DNA of 36,276 nucleotides from Cellulomonas sp. (lineage in GTDB: Bacteria; Actinomycetota; Actinomycetes; Actinomycetales; Cellulomonadaceae): assembly GCA_017882855.1 (NCBI GenBank), contig JADGOR010000011.1, forward strand, positions 1 to 36,276, given 5' to 3'. Position numbers and translations under genes: made by a program. Below the pieces are notes generated by a model, which saw nothing but the letters and a program-made list of their open reading frames with translations, was not told where the DNA came from and ran no database searches. Positions 1 to 9,081 of the stretch are shown here, piece after piece. Numbering within the stretch: position 1 is the first letter of the stretch; every line of letters begins with the position of its first letter.

Positions 1-939
1 CGGGCGGGGGGCGCCCGGCGCATCGGGCCAGACACCCACATGGTCGGGTTCGAGCTCGAGCCGGACGCGGTTCTCCAGCCCGAGCGCGGCGCGGTAGTCC
101 GCCGGGAGCTGCATCCGTCCGGAGCGGTCGAGAACGGCGTACTCGCGCGCGATGACGGACGACTGCCCGTGCTCGTCGACCTCGGTATGGCGGACGACTT
201 CCGAGCTGGTGCGCCCGTCGCGGATCGCCACGGTGCGCTGCACCTGGGTGGCCACGGCGGCGTCGTGCGTCACGATCACGACGGTCGCACCGAGGTCACG
301 GTTCGCGGAACGTAGGGCCGCGAAGACGTCCTCACCCGTGACGGAGTCCAGCTCGCCGGTCGGCTCGTCGGCGAACAGGACCTGGGGTCGGTTGGCCAGC
401 GCGACCGCGATCGCCACGCGCTGCTGCTCACCACCGGAGAGCTGGCCCGGGCGACGTTTGGCCTTATCGCCCATCTCGAGGGCGTCGAGAAGCTCGGCCG
501 CTCGGCGCCGGCGCGCCTTCGCGCGCAGACCTGCGAACGCCATCGGGAGCATGACGTTCTCGGTCGCGGAGAGGTAGGGGAGCAGGTTGCGTGAGGTCTG
601 CTGCCAGACGAAGCCGACGACGGAGCGCCGGTACCTCAAGCGATCGGCGTGCGACATGCTCAGCAGGTCCCAGTCGCCGACCCGCGCTCGGCCCGCCGTC
701 GGCAGGTCCAGACCGGACAGCACGTTGAGGAGGGTCGACTTCCCGGACCCTGACGCCCCGACGATCGCGACCATCTCACCACTGGTGACCAGGAGGTCCA
801 GGCCCTGCAAGGCCTGCACCTCGATCTTGTCCGACTGATAGATGCGCACCAGGTTGTCGCACATGATCAGCGCGTCGTCGCCGTACTCGCGGCGCCGCGA
901 CTCCGGTCGGGCCTCGGCCGTGCTCGTGACGGTACTCAT
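1..939 (-). CDS. ABC transporter ATP-binding protein, FtsX/MacB type (3' end cut by window edge)
   Basis: ATPase of a MacB/LolD-like exporter; it should act on the inner face of the membrane with the two FtsX-type permeases encoded upstream. Translation from the ATG at 939 shows Walker A GASGSGKST, a Q-loop (WQQTSRNLLPYL), signature LSGGEQQR, Walker B VLFADEPTGELDS and the H-loop VIVTHD. After the nucleotide-binding domain comes a tail (EYAVLDRSGRMQLPADYR, then ALGL) resembling a SpoVT/AbrB swapped-hairpin element. The reading frame is still open at base 1, so the C-terminus is missing. The start is supported by GGGAGGG about seven bases upstream, and its ATG overlaps the TGA of a tiny ORF. 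Family assignment is firm; the substrate cannot be read from the sequence. Confidence 0.93.
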   Translation of the reverse strand, partial: MSTVTSTAEARPESRRREYGDDALIMCDNLVRIYQSDKIEVQALQGLDLLVTSGEMVAIVGASGSGKSTLLNVLSGLDLPTAGRARVGDWDLLSMSHADRLRYRRSVVGFVWQQTSRNLLPYLSATENVMLPMAFAGLRAKARRRRAAELLDALEMGDKAKRRPGQLSGGEQQRVAIAVALANRPQVLFADEPTGELDSVTGEDVFAALRSANRDLGATVVIVTHDAAVATQVQRTVAIRDGRTSSEVVRHTEVDEHGQSSVIAREYAVLDRSGRMQLPADYRAALGLENRVRLELEPDHVGVWPDAPGAPRP

Positions 940-995
940 CGGGCCCTCCCGTGGGCGTGAGGTGACGGGTGCGGGTTCATGGTGCGCGCAGTCAT
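936..995 (-). CDS. Possible 19-codon coupling ORF between permease and ATPase
   Basis: A 19-residue ORF (begins MTARTMNPHP) fills the gap between the second permease and the ATPase. Its ATG overlaps the permease TGA as ATGA (992-995), and its own TGA overlaps the ATPase ATG as ATGA (936-939). GGGAGAG lies about six bases before its ATG. The peptide is Arg/His/Pro-rich with no recognisable domain. I infer that, if translated at all, it passes ribosomes from one gene to the next. It may equally be chance, since such short ORFs are common at high GC. Confidence 0.3.
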   Translation of the reverse strand: MTARTMNPHPSPHAHGRAR

Positions 996-3787
996 GACGT
1001 CTCTCCCAACCGCAGGACATTGCTCAGGTTGTCGCGTCTGTGTGCGACGACCTCGACGAGGACGGCGACCAGGACGAGCAGTACTGCCCCGGCGCCGACG
1101 TACCAGAAGGCGTTCGCATTCACCGTGATCGCCGGTGCGCCGAACGATCCGGCGAGGACGTCCAGCCCGAGGGCCGGGCCGGCTTGGGTGAGGATCAGGA
1201 GCGCTGCCCCGCAGCCGGCCACGAGAGCCGCCACCACGAGCGGGAGCAGCTGCGCCAGGGCGAGCCACCAGCCGTAGCGGGTGCTCAGACCGAGGGTTCG
1301 CAGGGTGGCCAAGGTCCGGCCTCGTTCGCGCGCCCCGGCCAGGACACTCGCGCCGAGCGCGACGGCGCCGAGGAGGGCGACGATCAGAGTCCCCAGCAGG
1401 AAGAAGCGGTCGATCCCGCCCATCAGCGGGTTGGCTTCGGTGGCCTGGAGCCACTGCGCGCGCGAGGTGATCGTCATGGTCTTGCCCTTGAAGACGGTGT
1501 CCACGGCGCGGTCGGCACCCGGGCCGACGACCATCAGGGTCCGAATGGGATACGTGGAGACCTCGGGTGAGCGTGCCGCCAGCGAGGCGAAGTCGACGAC
1601 CATGTACGGCGCGGAAGCCCAGCGGTAGGCCGTGGGGTCGCTCAGCAGACCGGCATTCGCGAACGGGACGTAGCTGAGCCCGATGCTCAGCGAGCTCTGA
1701 CCGAGCACCGTCTTCCCCGCGTAGCTCGGATCGAGCAGCGCCGGGAGCGGCTTCGTCCGGTCCGTCTCGACGAGCGCGGCCAGGTTGCCGTCCGGGTTCA
1801 ACGGTGTGTGCGCGACCAGGGCGGCGTAGTTCTTGTCGATCGCGATGAGGTTGGCCTTCGCCCAGGTGGAACCGAGCGGCAGGTCGACGTTCTCCCGGTA
1901 CAGCACGACGGCGGCCGCATCGACGCCCGGCTGGCTCCGTACGGCCGCGGCCTCGTCGTCGCTGAAGATGCCGTCGACGCGGGTGTCCGCGCCGATGCGC
2001 TCCCACGAGGCCTGGACCTGGCCGCTGTGGACGGTGCTCGAGATGAGTGTCCCGGCGACGCCGATCGCGGTCCCCAGCGTCAGGGCCAGGAGCGGCAGGA
2101 CCGCGAGGGCTGAGGCGCCGTCCGCGGTCGCGAGGACCCCGAGCGCGCCCCGCTGGCGACGACCCAGGGCCGCAAACGGCCGCAGCAGCCAGGGGAACAC
2201 CCGGATCAGGATCACGACGGCGGCGAGCGCGAGAAGGATCGGCGCTGCGGACAGGAACGGGTCCGCTCCGGCGGTCTCCTCTTGAAGCACGCCGCGACCT
2301 CGCAACGACACGACTGCGGCAACGGCGAGCACGATCGCTCCGGCCTCGAGCACCACCCGGCGGAGGCCGCGGCGCTTGCGCAGCACGGCACGCTGCTGCT
2401 TGTTCGCCGGCTCGCGCCGTCCGGACCAGGCGCGCCGGGCGAAGGCGACGCCCATCACCGGCGAGGCGCACGCCGCGACCACGGCGACGGCACCGAGGGG
2501 CACGATGGCACCGGTCCATCGGCCGCTCAGACGGACCGCGACGGCCACCCCGATGGCGCAGCCGAGCACCGCGACGATGACCGACTCGACGAGCAGCCGT
2601 CCGGCGATCGCCATGATGGACGCCCCCCGCGCGCGCTCCAGCGCGAGCGCCGCCGACCGGCGCTGCACCAGGAGTCGGGCGATCAGCGCGATCACAGCGG
2701 CGATCACGCCGATGACGCCGGCGATGACGACCGACATCTGGGCGAGCGCGGCGCGCGCCCGCCCGCTGAACGCCGCGACGGCGTCGCTCATCCGGATGGT
2801 GACCTTCGGCGTGGACTGCGCGTCAGGATTGAGCAGACCCGGTTGGTCGCGGAGCCGAGCGAGCGCGTCCGGGAGCTGCTGCACGGTCGCGGCGTCGAAC
2901 TTCGCGACGTCGAGCGGCATCCGCACCGTGCCGACGAACGGGGCGCGGATCCGCAGCGAGATCCCGGTGACGCCGTCGAGGTCCGTGAAGACCGTGGCAC
3001 GGGCAAAGTCCTTGCGACTCGGATCCTTCACCACTACCGGTGTGATCGCCTCGGGCACGTTCGACCAGAACGGCGCGGTCGGATCGCTCGGCTCCACGAT
3101 CCCCACGACCGTCAGCACGATACTGCCGGAGTTCGCCAGCGTTGTGTTCAGGAAGGACCCGACTCCCGCGCGGAGCGCCGTTGCCGCGGCCCTGGTGAGC
3201 ACGATCTCGGCAGGATCGCGCGAGAACCCCAGGCCTGCCGGCTGGCTCGGCAGCCGACCCTCGACCGGACGAGCCATCGCCTTCGGGTCGGTGAGCAGTG
3301 CGACCGAGAGCTCGAAGTCCTGACCTGTCACGCCCGAGACCGCCTCCACCGAGCTGCCGACGGCACCGAGGCTCATCGTGGGGGTCGCGACGAAGAGCTG
3401 GGAGTCGAGCAGGCGGCCCTGCAGCGGGCTGGGCAACCGGCCCGGGAAGTCCTTGACGAACTCGGGGAACAGCTTCGGGTCGATGCCCGCGTTCGTCGTC
3501 TGAATGCCGGTCGCGAAGTTGCCGACCGGGATTGTCGCGCTGATCCCCGGAGAGGTGACGCCTTCCGTCAGGGCGCCGCGGGCGGCCCGGTCCAGGGTGG
3601 CGTCCGTCTCCCGCGGCCCGGCCACGGCGAGAAGTGAGCCGACGGCCGTGACCGCGAGCGCCACGAGCACGATCCCCCGGTCGCGCCACGAGCGTCGCGC
3701 CAGGAGTCGCCGCGAGTCCGCCGTCAGCGACCGCCAGCGAGCACCGACACCGCGCCGTGAGGCCGATCGACCGTTGTGGGCGCTCAT
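992..3787 (-). CDS. FtsX-like ABC transporter permease (931 aa)
   Basis: Membrane subunit of an FtsX/MacB-type ABC exporter. An N-terminal transmembrane helix (about residues 36-56, GIVLVALAVTAVGSLLAVAG) is followed by a large extracytoplasmic region of about 350 residues. A block of helices comes next (from SVVIAGVIGVIAAVIALIA), then a second extracytoplasmic region and three C-terminal helices typical of the FtsX domain (LLGTLIVALLGAVALGASVL and two more). The ATG at 3787 is chosen because it overlaps the stop of the upstream permease as ATGA; the frame stays open further upstream but only inside that gene. It is translationally coupled at both ends to the rest of the operon. Substrate unknown; such systems export lipids, peptides or lipoproteins, or signal to cell-wall hydrolases. 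Confidence 0.92.
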   Translation of the reverse strand: MSAHNGRSASRRGVGARWRSLTADSRRLLARRSWRDRGIVLVALAVTAVGSLLAVAGPRETDATLDRAARGALTEGVTSPGISATIPVGNFATGIQTTNAGIDPKLFPEFVKDFPGRLPSPLQGRLLDSQLFVATPTMSLGAVGSSVEAVSGVTGQDFELSVALLTDPKAMARPVEGRLPSQPAGLGFSRDPAEIVLTRAAATALRAGVGSFLNTTLANSGSIVLTVVGIVEPSDPTAPFWSNVPEAITPVVVKDPSRKDFARATVFTDLDGVTGISLRIRAPFVGTVRMPLDVAKFDAATVQQLPDALARLRDQPGLLNPDAQSTPKVTIRMSDAVAAFSGRARAALAQMSVVIAGVIGVIAAVIALIARLLVQRRSAALALERARGASIMAIAGRLLVESVIVAVLGCAIGVAVAVRLSGRWTGAIVPLGAVAVVAACASPVMGVAFARRAWSGRREPANKQQRAVLRKRRGLRRVVLEAGAIVLAVAAVVSLRGRGVLQEETAGADPFLSAAPILLALAAVVILIRVFPWLLRPFAALGRRQRGALGVLATADGASALAVLPLLALTLGTAIGVAGTLISSTVHSGQVQASWERIGADTRVDGIFSDDEAAAVRSQPGVDAAAVVLYRENVDLPLGSTWAKANLIAIDKNYAALVAHTPLNPDGNLAALVETDRTKPLPALLDPSYAGKTVLGQSSLSIGLSYVPFANAGLLSDPTAYRWASAPYMVVDFASLAARSPEVSTYPIRTLMVVGPGADRAVDTVFKGKTMTITSRAQWLQATEANPLMGGIDRFFLLGTLIVALLGAVALGASVLAGARERGRTLATLRTLGLSTRYGWWLALAQLLPLVVAALVAGCGAALLILTQAGPALGLDVLAGSFGAPAITVNANAFWYVGAGAVLLVLVAVLVEVVAHRRDNLSNVLRLGETS

Positions 3788-6700
3788 CGCTCGTCTCCGA
3801 ATCGCAGCACGGATGCGGGATCGGCCGAACGCATCGTTCGCGCGACGACCGTGACGACCACGGCGAGCAGGGCGACTGCCTCGGCTGCGAGCAGACCCAC
3901 CGTCTGCCATGGGATGGCGACCAGGACTGCCGGGAACGGTGCCCGGCCGTCGACCGTGAAGCCCACGAGCGGCCCGATCAGCCAGCTCAGCAGGACGCCC
4001 AGCCCGATCCCGAACACGCAACCGAGGAGTGAGAGGAGCAGGGTCTCGATGGCGATGACGCCCGTCAGCGACCGCCGGGAGAGGCCGACCGCGCGGAGCT
4101 GGGCGAACTCGGTCTCACGAGCGCGGATCGTGACGGCCGCGTGGATCGCGAACCCGGCGGCGGCGAGCAGCGCGGCGGCCAGGGTGACCAGCCAGAGGGC
4201 ACCCTGGGTGCCGACCCGGAGCGCGCCGCTCGTCCGTTCGCGCAGCACCGCCTCGTGGCTCGTCACCGTGCCGAGCTTCTTGTCGGTGACCGCCTGGGTG
4301 AACTTCTGCACCGAGGACGCCGGCGGGCTCAGCCACCACGCATCTACCAGCGCTGGAGTGTTCACCTGCCGGGCGGTCGCCTGGCTCAGCTCGGTGAGGT
4401 CGACCACGACGCCCTGGCCGTACGGGTCGGAGCCCGGGATGTGATCGATCGTGCCGACCACGGTGATCGGCACGATGGCGTCGCCGAGCCGGAGCGCGAG
4501 GTCCTCACCGACGGTCCCACCCACGCTCTGGAGGAGGGCCGGCGTGAGCAGGGCCCGCACACTGCTGACGGGCCACGGAACGGCCACGACTCGAGCCTGC
4601 CCGAAGCGGAACGTCCGCGAGTCGACTCCGATCTGGCTCAGCCCGAGCTGGGCACCCTCCGGCGGTTTCGCGGATCGGGGTGTGAGTCCCTCGGAGGAGG
4701 CGTACCACTGGGCGCCGCCGTCGCCCGGTGCAGCAGTCTCTTCGTAGGTGATCGCGGTGGCCGGGTCCGCCTGGGTAGCGCTCGGCTGGACGGAACGCAC
4801 GTCCGCGATCCCGATGGCGAAAAGGGCGTCCGAACCGCCGGAGAAGTTGAAGCCCTCTCTCCGGTTGAACACGACCGTTGCCTGGAAGCCGACGATGCGC
4901 AGGCCCGTGACACCGACGGGCGGCGTCTTGGCGTCGGGGGCCGCGACAAGCACGGCTTCGATGTCGTGCTTGGCGCCGTCCATCGGGATCGTGCCGGCGT
5001 CGACGACCCGTACGAGGCCGTCCGTGTTCTGGACCATGATCGCGAACTTCAAGTCGGGTGCCTGGCTCACCGAGGAGCTGCTGCCGGTCACCCACGCTTG
5101 CGCCTTGATCGACGTGGGGGCGCCCGGCAGGGGGAGGCCGACGGTGGCGTTCGCGGCGCCCGCCGCGATGAAGTCCTTGATCTGCGCGCCGCCCTCGGCA
5201 TCGACCCGAGTGCCGGTCAGCTGCACTGCTGCGCCCCGGCTGAGCCCGAGCACATGGGCGCTGATCTCGTTGTCGACGCTCGGACCGTCGAAGTTGTCGG
5301 AGAGAGTCCCGACACCGCCGACCCGATCGAGCACCGGGCTCGGCTTGGCAGCAGGGTCCACGGCTACGATCGCGGCTCGCTGGTCGAACGGGTCGAGTGT
5401 CATGTCTGCGATGCGCACACCCACCGGGTTGAGGAAGTCGACCTGGTCCGCTTGAGAGGTCCGCCACGTGGTGAGGAACGACTGCGCGAACGTGCCGACC
5501 GCGAGCGCGAGGGTGAGCAGCAGGATTGCCGAGGTCGCGCGAGCAGGTCGTCGGCCGACTTCCCACGCCGCCAGGGGCGCGACGAAACCGCGGCCGCGGG
5601 CTGCGAGCCGCTCGGTGACACGGGAGGCGGCCGGGACGAGGCGGACGCAGAGAAGCGCGCCGGCGAGGAGCGCGAGCGCCGGACCGACGGTGAGGATCGG
5701 GTCGACCCGGTAGCTCGTGCCGGTACCGAGCACGGGCGCGCGGTAGGACCGCAGCTGCCAGTAGGCGAGGCCGGCCAGCACGAGGATGGCGAAGTCGAGG
5801 CCCGAGCGCTGGATCGCCGACAGCCGATCCGGTCGCGCCCGCGCCTGTTCGGCCTCGACGAAGGTGGTCGCGCGGCGAAGCAGCGGCGAGACCAGGACGA
5901 CGGCGAAGACGAGTCCGACCACGCCCGCGACGTACCACGTCATCCGCGGGATGCCTGGGTCACGGTCCATGCCGGCCTCGGCCAGGGCCGAGTGCTGGGC
6001 GACCAGGAGGAAGAGTCGCCGCGCCAGCTCGGGTGACAGCGCGGTGGTGACCGCGGCCAGCGCGACTGCCTCGATCCCAGCCAGTCCGATGAGCTGCCCG
6101 GTGGACGCGCCGCGGGCCCGCATCAGGTGCTGCTCGCCGGTCCGCCGTTCGGCCAGCAGGCGGGCCGTCTGGAGCAGCGCGGCGACACCCAGCACGAGGA
6201 GCAGGAGTCCCGCGACGAGCACGCTGCTGCGGGTGATCGTGAGCGACGCGAGCACCCGTTGCAGCAGGTCGGGGAGGGCGGTCTTCGCATCGACGCTCGA
6301 AACGATGGGAACGCTGTTGCCGGTCGCCGGCTGGGTCGCCTGGATCGCGATGTCCTGGGCCTTGTCGAGGCGGCTCAACAAAGGACCGATGTCTCCCGCG
6401 AGAACGGCGCTCAGATCGGGAGTGAAGGAGGCTCGGACGACGTCCGCTTGCGGGAGCCCACCGGCCGCAGCGGACGCGAAGGCGCCGCCGTCGACGACGA
6501 ACGGTCCATACGCCGGCAGGATGATCCGCCCACCCGAACCGGGAACCGGGAAGGCGGGATCAAAGCCCGCCCCACCGAGCAGGTCCGGCTTCCAGTACGC
6601 ATCCGTCGTCGAGTTCACGGCGTAGATGCCGACGACCTCGATCATCGCTCCGGAGTTGTAGTCGTCGACGGGGGTGAGGAAGATCCGGTCGCCGATCTTC

Positions 6701-7218
6701 CAGGCCTGCTTGTCGACGACTTGGGTCGGAACGGCGACCGGGATCACTCGAACGGTCCCGATCGCAGAGTCCGACGTGGTGCTCGGCGCGGTCGGCCAGT
6801 GCCCACTGGTGAGGTGCGCGTGGTCCGCGAACTCCGCGAGCGCGCCGAAGTAGGCGAGCGCTTCGTTGTTCGCGCTGGACGGGGCGCCGAGCGTGATGTG
6901 AACCAGGTGCGAGGTGATCGAGGACCGCGATGTCGTATTGATCTTCCCGAAGGTCGCTGCCGCCGCGGCATCCGCTCGGTCCAGGACGGGCTTGACCAGA
7001 CCGTTCTGCGGAACGCTCAGGCTGAGCTCGAGTTCCGTCGCACTGCGTGGCGCGGCCTTGAGGCTCGCGGTCAGCGCGAACCGCTCCGTCGAGCTGATGA
7101 GCAGGCTCAGGCCTGCCAGCAGTGTCGTGCAGACGAGCGCGACCGCAGCGACGACCGGCAACAGCGACCACTGCGTCCGTGATCGTCGACCGGTGACCTG
7201 GAGCCGCCATAGCCTCAT
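3784..7218 (-). CDS. FtsX-like ABC transporter permease, large (1144 aa)
   Basis: First permease of the operon, larger than its partner, so the exporter is probably a heterodimer of FtsX-type subunits with one ATPase type. It has an N-terminal helix (LLPVVAAVALVCTTLLAGLS), a long extracytoplasmic domain, a central block of helices (VLVAGLLLLVLGVAALLQTA onward), a second large extracytoplasmic domain, and a C-terminal FtsX block (LWLVTLAAALLAAAGFAIHA and two more helices). Two in-frame starts lie further upstream (7251, 7233). I prefer the ATG at 7218 because it overlaps the stop of a short leader ORF that has a good ribosome-binding site, and because the protein then begins MRLWRLQV just before the basic juxtamembrane segment. 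The family is clear; the substrate is not. Confidence 0.9.
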   Translation of the reverse strand: MRLWRLQVTGRRSRTQWSLLPVVAAVALVCTTLLAGLSLLISSTERFALTASLKAAPRSATELELSLSVPQNGLVKPVLDRADAAAAATFGKINTTSRSSITSHLVHITLGAPSSANNEALAYFGALAEFADHAHLTSGHWPTAPSTTSDSAIGTVRVIPVAVPTQVVDKQAWKIGDRIFLTPVDDYNSGAMIEVVGIYAVNSTTDAYWKPDLLGGAGFDPAFPVPGSGGRIILPAYGPFVVDGGAFASAAAGGLPQADVVRASFTPDLSAVLAGDIGPLLSRLDKAQDIAIQATQPATGNSVPIVSSVDAKTALPDLLQRVLASLTITRSSVLVAGLLLLVLGVAALLQTARLLAERRTGEQHLMRARGASTGQLIGLAGIEAVALAAVTTALSPELARRLFLLVAQHSALAEAGMDRDPGIPRMTWYVAGVVGLVFAVVLVSPLLRRATTFVEAEQARARPDRLSAIQRSGLDFAILVLAGLAYWQLRSYRAPVLGTGTSYRVDPILTVGPALALLAGALLCVRLVPAASRVTERLAARGRGFVAPLAAWEVGRRPARATSAILLLTLALAVGTFAQSFLTTWRTSQADQVDFLNPVGVRIADMTLDPFDQRAAIVAVDPAAKPSPVLDRVGGVGTLSDNFDGPSVDNEISAHVLGLSRGAAVQLTGTRVDAEGGAQIKDFIAAGAANATVGLPLPGAPTSIKAQAWVTGSSSSVSQAPDLKFAIMVQNTDGLVRVVDAGTIPMDGAKHDIEAVLVAAPDAKTPPVGVTGLRIVGFQATVVFNRREGFNFSGGSDALFAIGIADVRSVQPSATQADPATAITYEETAAPGDGGAQWYASSEGLTPRSAKPPEGAQLGLSQIGVDSRTFRFGQARVVAVPWPVSSVRALLTPALLQSVGGTVGEDLALRLGDAIVPITVVGTIDHIPGSDPYGQGVVVDLTELSQATARQVNTPALVDAWWLSPPASSVQKFTQAVTDKKLGTVTSHEAVLRERTSGALRVGTQGALWLVTLAAALLAAAGFAIHAAVTIRARETEFAQLRAVGLSRRSLTGVIAIETLLLSLLGCVFGIGLGVLLSWLIGPLVGFTVDGRAPFPAVLVAIPWQTVGLLAAEAVALLAVVVTVVARTMRSADPASVLRFGDER

Positions 7219-7259
7219 GCGGCCGCACGCCATCCCCCGGCACACCAGCACGGTGCCAT
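7215..7259 (-). CDS. Possible 14-codon leader ORF upstream of the permease operon
   Basis: ATG at 7259 is preceded by AGGAG with a five-base spacer, the best ribosome-binding site upstream of this operon. It opens a 14-residue ORF (MAPCWCAGGWRAAA) whose TGA overlaps the first permease ATG as ATGA. Two Cys and two Trp in 14 residues is unusual. It may be a translational-coupling leader. An attenuator role is possible, but I see no alternative hairpins that would support it. Confidence 0.35.
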   Translation of the reverse strand: MAPCWCAGGWRAAA

Positions 7260-7464
7260 CTGCGCTCCTGTCAACACGGCGGTGTGTTTGGTCCGGCTGT
7301 GTCGGACGACGACATCATTGCCATCGAATCTGAGAATCTCCCGACATCCGGCCGGATCATCGTCAATGTAATCCGATTGTGATCCGCGACCGACGTGACG
7401 CTGTCGAGCGACGAGACCGGCCGCGATCGCGACGCAGCCGAGGAGGCGCAGGCGGTATCAGGAG

Positions 7465-7745
7465 TTCACCGTCGGGTTCGGGATCGGGCTTGACGAGACC
7501 GCCGGGTCGACCGTTGCGGCCTTGCTGCACCCCGATCGCCTGCGCGGCAACGGGTACGGTGTCCTCGGACTGGTCCAGTCGATGGGCGCCCTGACATCCT
7601 CACTCATCGTGGGGTTCGGGTGGACCGCTTTCACCCCGACACTGGCCTTCGGTACACCGCCGCGTGGATGCTTGCCGCAGCCTTCGCAGCGAAGCTGATC
7701 ACCGCGACGGTGACGTCGACGATCGAGAAGGGCAAGAAGGCGTGA
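7465..7745 (+). pseudogene. Decayed C-terminal fragment of an MFS transporter
   Basis: The frame starting around 7465 reads VGFGIGLDETAGSTVAALL, then HPDRLRGNGYGVLGLVQS. This resembles the second-half signature of actinobacterial MFS drug/solute transporters (G-L-x-E-T-A-x-S and L-R-G-N-G-x-G-x-L-G). At about 7651 (cttcggtacacc) one base is missing relative to the expected F-G-Y-T codons. The original frame then runs into a stop at 7696-7698, while the continuation ([20 protein letters not shown]) carries on in another frame to the TGA at 7743-7745. The N-terminal helices are not recognisable upstream, so about three quarters of the gene is gone. Its terminal TGA still overlaps the GTG start of the next gene, suggesting the transporter once led the fluoride operon. 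Confidence 0.72.
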
Positions 7746-8236
7746 ACGACCCACTGGCCGAGGCGGAGACCGGTATCGGCGCGGACCTGAGCGTCGCCCC
7801 GCGCGGCTTCTCAACTCGTCCGCAGGTCTGGGATGTGACACTCGCCATCGCGCTCGGCGGCACCCTCGGCGCGATCGCCAGGTACGGGGTGAGTACCAGG
7901 TGGCCGTACGCGCCGGGCGCCTTCCCGTGGTCCACCTTCGCCATCAACGTGACCGGTTGCCTGTTGATCGGTGTCCTCATGGTGGTCCTGACGGAGGTCG
8001 CCGGCCACCCGCACCGGTTGGCTCGGCCGTTCCTGGGCATCGGGGTGCTCGGTGGGTTCACGACCTTCTCCACCTACACCGCCGACGCGCAGCGCCTGAT
8101 CGCCGACGGGCATACCCTCTCGGCGCTGGTGTACCTGTTGGGCACCGTCGCCGCGGCCCTGGTCGCCGTCCAGATCGGCGTCGTTGCCGCCCGTTTGCTC
8201 AACCGGCTCCGGACCTTGGAAGGAACACAATCATGA
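7742..8236 (+). CDS. crcB: Fluoride channel subunit CrcB/FluC (first copy, 164 aa)
   Basis: Small four-helix membrane protein of the FluC family, which exports fluoride passively as a dual-topology dimer. Family motifs are present: [13 protein letters not shown] in helix 1, the Asn-rich [11 protein letters not shown] in helix 2, and [16 protein letters not shown] at the helix 3 break that forms the ion path. The GTG at 7742 is chosen because it overlaps the remnant MFS stop (GTGA) and has GAGAAGGG eight bases upstream. About 30 hydrophilic residues precede helix 1, longer than usual. It overlaps the DUF190 gene by ATGA. With the second copy downstream it probably forms a heterodimer of opposite-topology subunits, a known arrangement for paired crcB genes. 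Confidence 0.95.
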   Translation: MNDPLAEAETGIGADLSVAPRGFSTRPQVWDVTLAIALGGTLGAIARYGVSTRWPYAPGAFPWSTFAINVTGCLLIGVLMVVLTEVAGHPHRLARPFLGIGVLGGFTTFSTYTADAQRLIADGHTLSALVYLLGTVAAALVAVQIGVVAARLLNRLRTLEGTQS

Positions 8237-8586
8237 GGGCTCAAGACTCGGTCTTGCGGTTGACGGTATTCATCGGTGAAGCCGATCAGTGGCACCACCG
8301 ACCCCTGTACAGCGAGATCATCCACCGGGCCCACGCCGAGGGCCTGGCCGGCGCCGCGGCGTTCCGCGGGTTCGAGGGCTTCGGAGCTTCCCACCACATC
8401 CACACCACCCGGATGCTCAGCGTGAGCGAACACCTGCCGGTGACTGTCGTGATCGTGGATACCGAGGACCGGATCCGCGCATTCCTGCCCCAGCTCGACG
8501 AGCTCATCGAGCGAGGCCTGGTGATCCTCGACCCCGTCGAGGTCGTGCGATACGTCGGCCGTCGCTCCGAGGAAACGGAAGAATGA
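8233..8586 (+). CDS. DUF190 family protein of the fluoride operon (117 aa)
   Basis: Small soluble protein of the DUF190 family, with the features [19 protein letters not shown], a His-containing segment [15 protein letters not shown], and the C-terminal strand VVRYVGRR. It has a ferredoxin-like, PII-resembling fold in known relatives. DUF190 genes commonly lie beside or between crcB genes; their role in fluoride resistance is not established, and a regulatory or cation-sensing role is inferred from the fold. It is joined to both neighbours by ATGA overlaps (8233-8236 and 8583-8586), so the three are certainly co-translated. No ribosome-binding site is needed beyond weak AGGA at 8220-8224. Confidence 0.9.
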   Translation: MRAQDSVLRLTVFIGEADQWHHRPLYSEIIHRAHAEGLAGAAAFRGFEGFGASHHIHTTRMLSVSEHLPVTVVIVDTEDRIRAFLPQLDELIERGLVILDPVEVVRYVGRRSEETEE

Positions 8587-8957
8587 CGGTCCTGCTCGTC
8601 GCGCTCGGCGCGGCCGTCGGGGCACCCCTGCGCTACTTCACCGACCGCACCATCCAGGCCCGCCACGACTCCGTGTTCCCCTGGGGCACCCTCGCCGTCA
8701 ACGTCATCGGGTCGCTGCTGCTCGGGTTCCTCCTCGGCGGCGCGACCGCGGGCGGGATCCCCCCCGCAGTCGTCACGGCCGGTGGCGCCGGCTTCTGCGG
8801 GGCGCTGACCACGTACAGCACCTTCGGGTACGAGACGGTCAGCCTCGCTGAGGGCGGTTCCGTGCTCTACGGATTTGCCAACATCGTGGCCAGCCTCGCC
8901 GCCGGGCTCGCCGCCGCCTGGCTGGGGCTCACCATCGCCGCCGCGATCTGGGGTTGA
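8583..8957 (+). CDS. crcB: Fluoride channel subunit CrcB/FluC (second copy, 124 aa)
   Basis: Second FluC subunit: four predicted helices in 124 residues, the normal family length. Motifs are [28 protein letters not shown] and [15 protein letters not shown], the last with the conserved Thr-Thr-Tyr-Ser-Thr-Phe track. It has fewer basic loop residues than copy one, in keeping with the opposite-topology partner of a heterodimer (inference). It begins at the ATGA overlap with DUF190. Downstream there is only about 120 bases to the convergent LacI gene, with no clear terminator. I looked for a fluoride riboswitch upstream of the module and did not find the conserved pseudoknot core. Confidence 0.94.
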   Translation: MTVLLVALGAAVGAPLRYFTDRTIQARHDSVFPWGTLAVNVIGSLLLGFLLGGATAGGIPPAVVTAGGAGFCGALTTYSTFGYETVSLAEGGSVLYGFANIVASLAAGLAAAWLGLTIAAAIWG

Positions 8958-9081
8958 CGGTCGCCGACTTGCGGGCGCTCTTGAGTGCCGGATCCTGGGA
9001 AACGAGCGCGTACCGCAAAGCCACCCGCCGCGCCACCGACGCCTACGAGCGCGAATGCCCGTCGACTGCCTGCATGGACAG

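Noticed and set aside
7260-7464. Fluoride riboswitch upstream of the FluC module
   Set aside because: The conserved core (GGNGAUGG with a downstream pseudoknot partner) was not found by eye; the stretch shows only the permease leader region and no clear structure.
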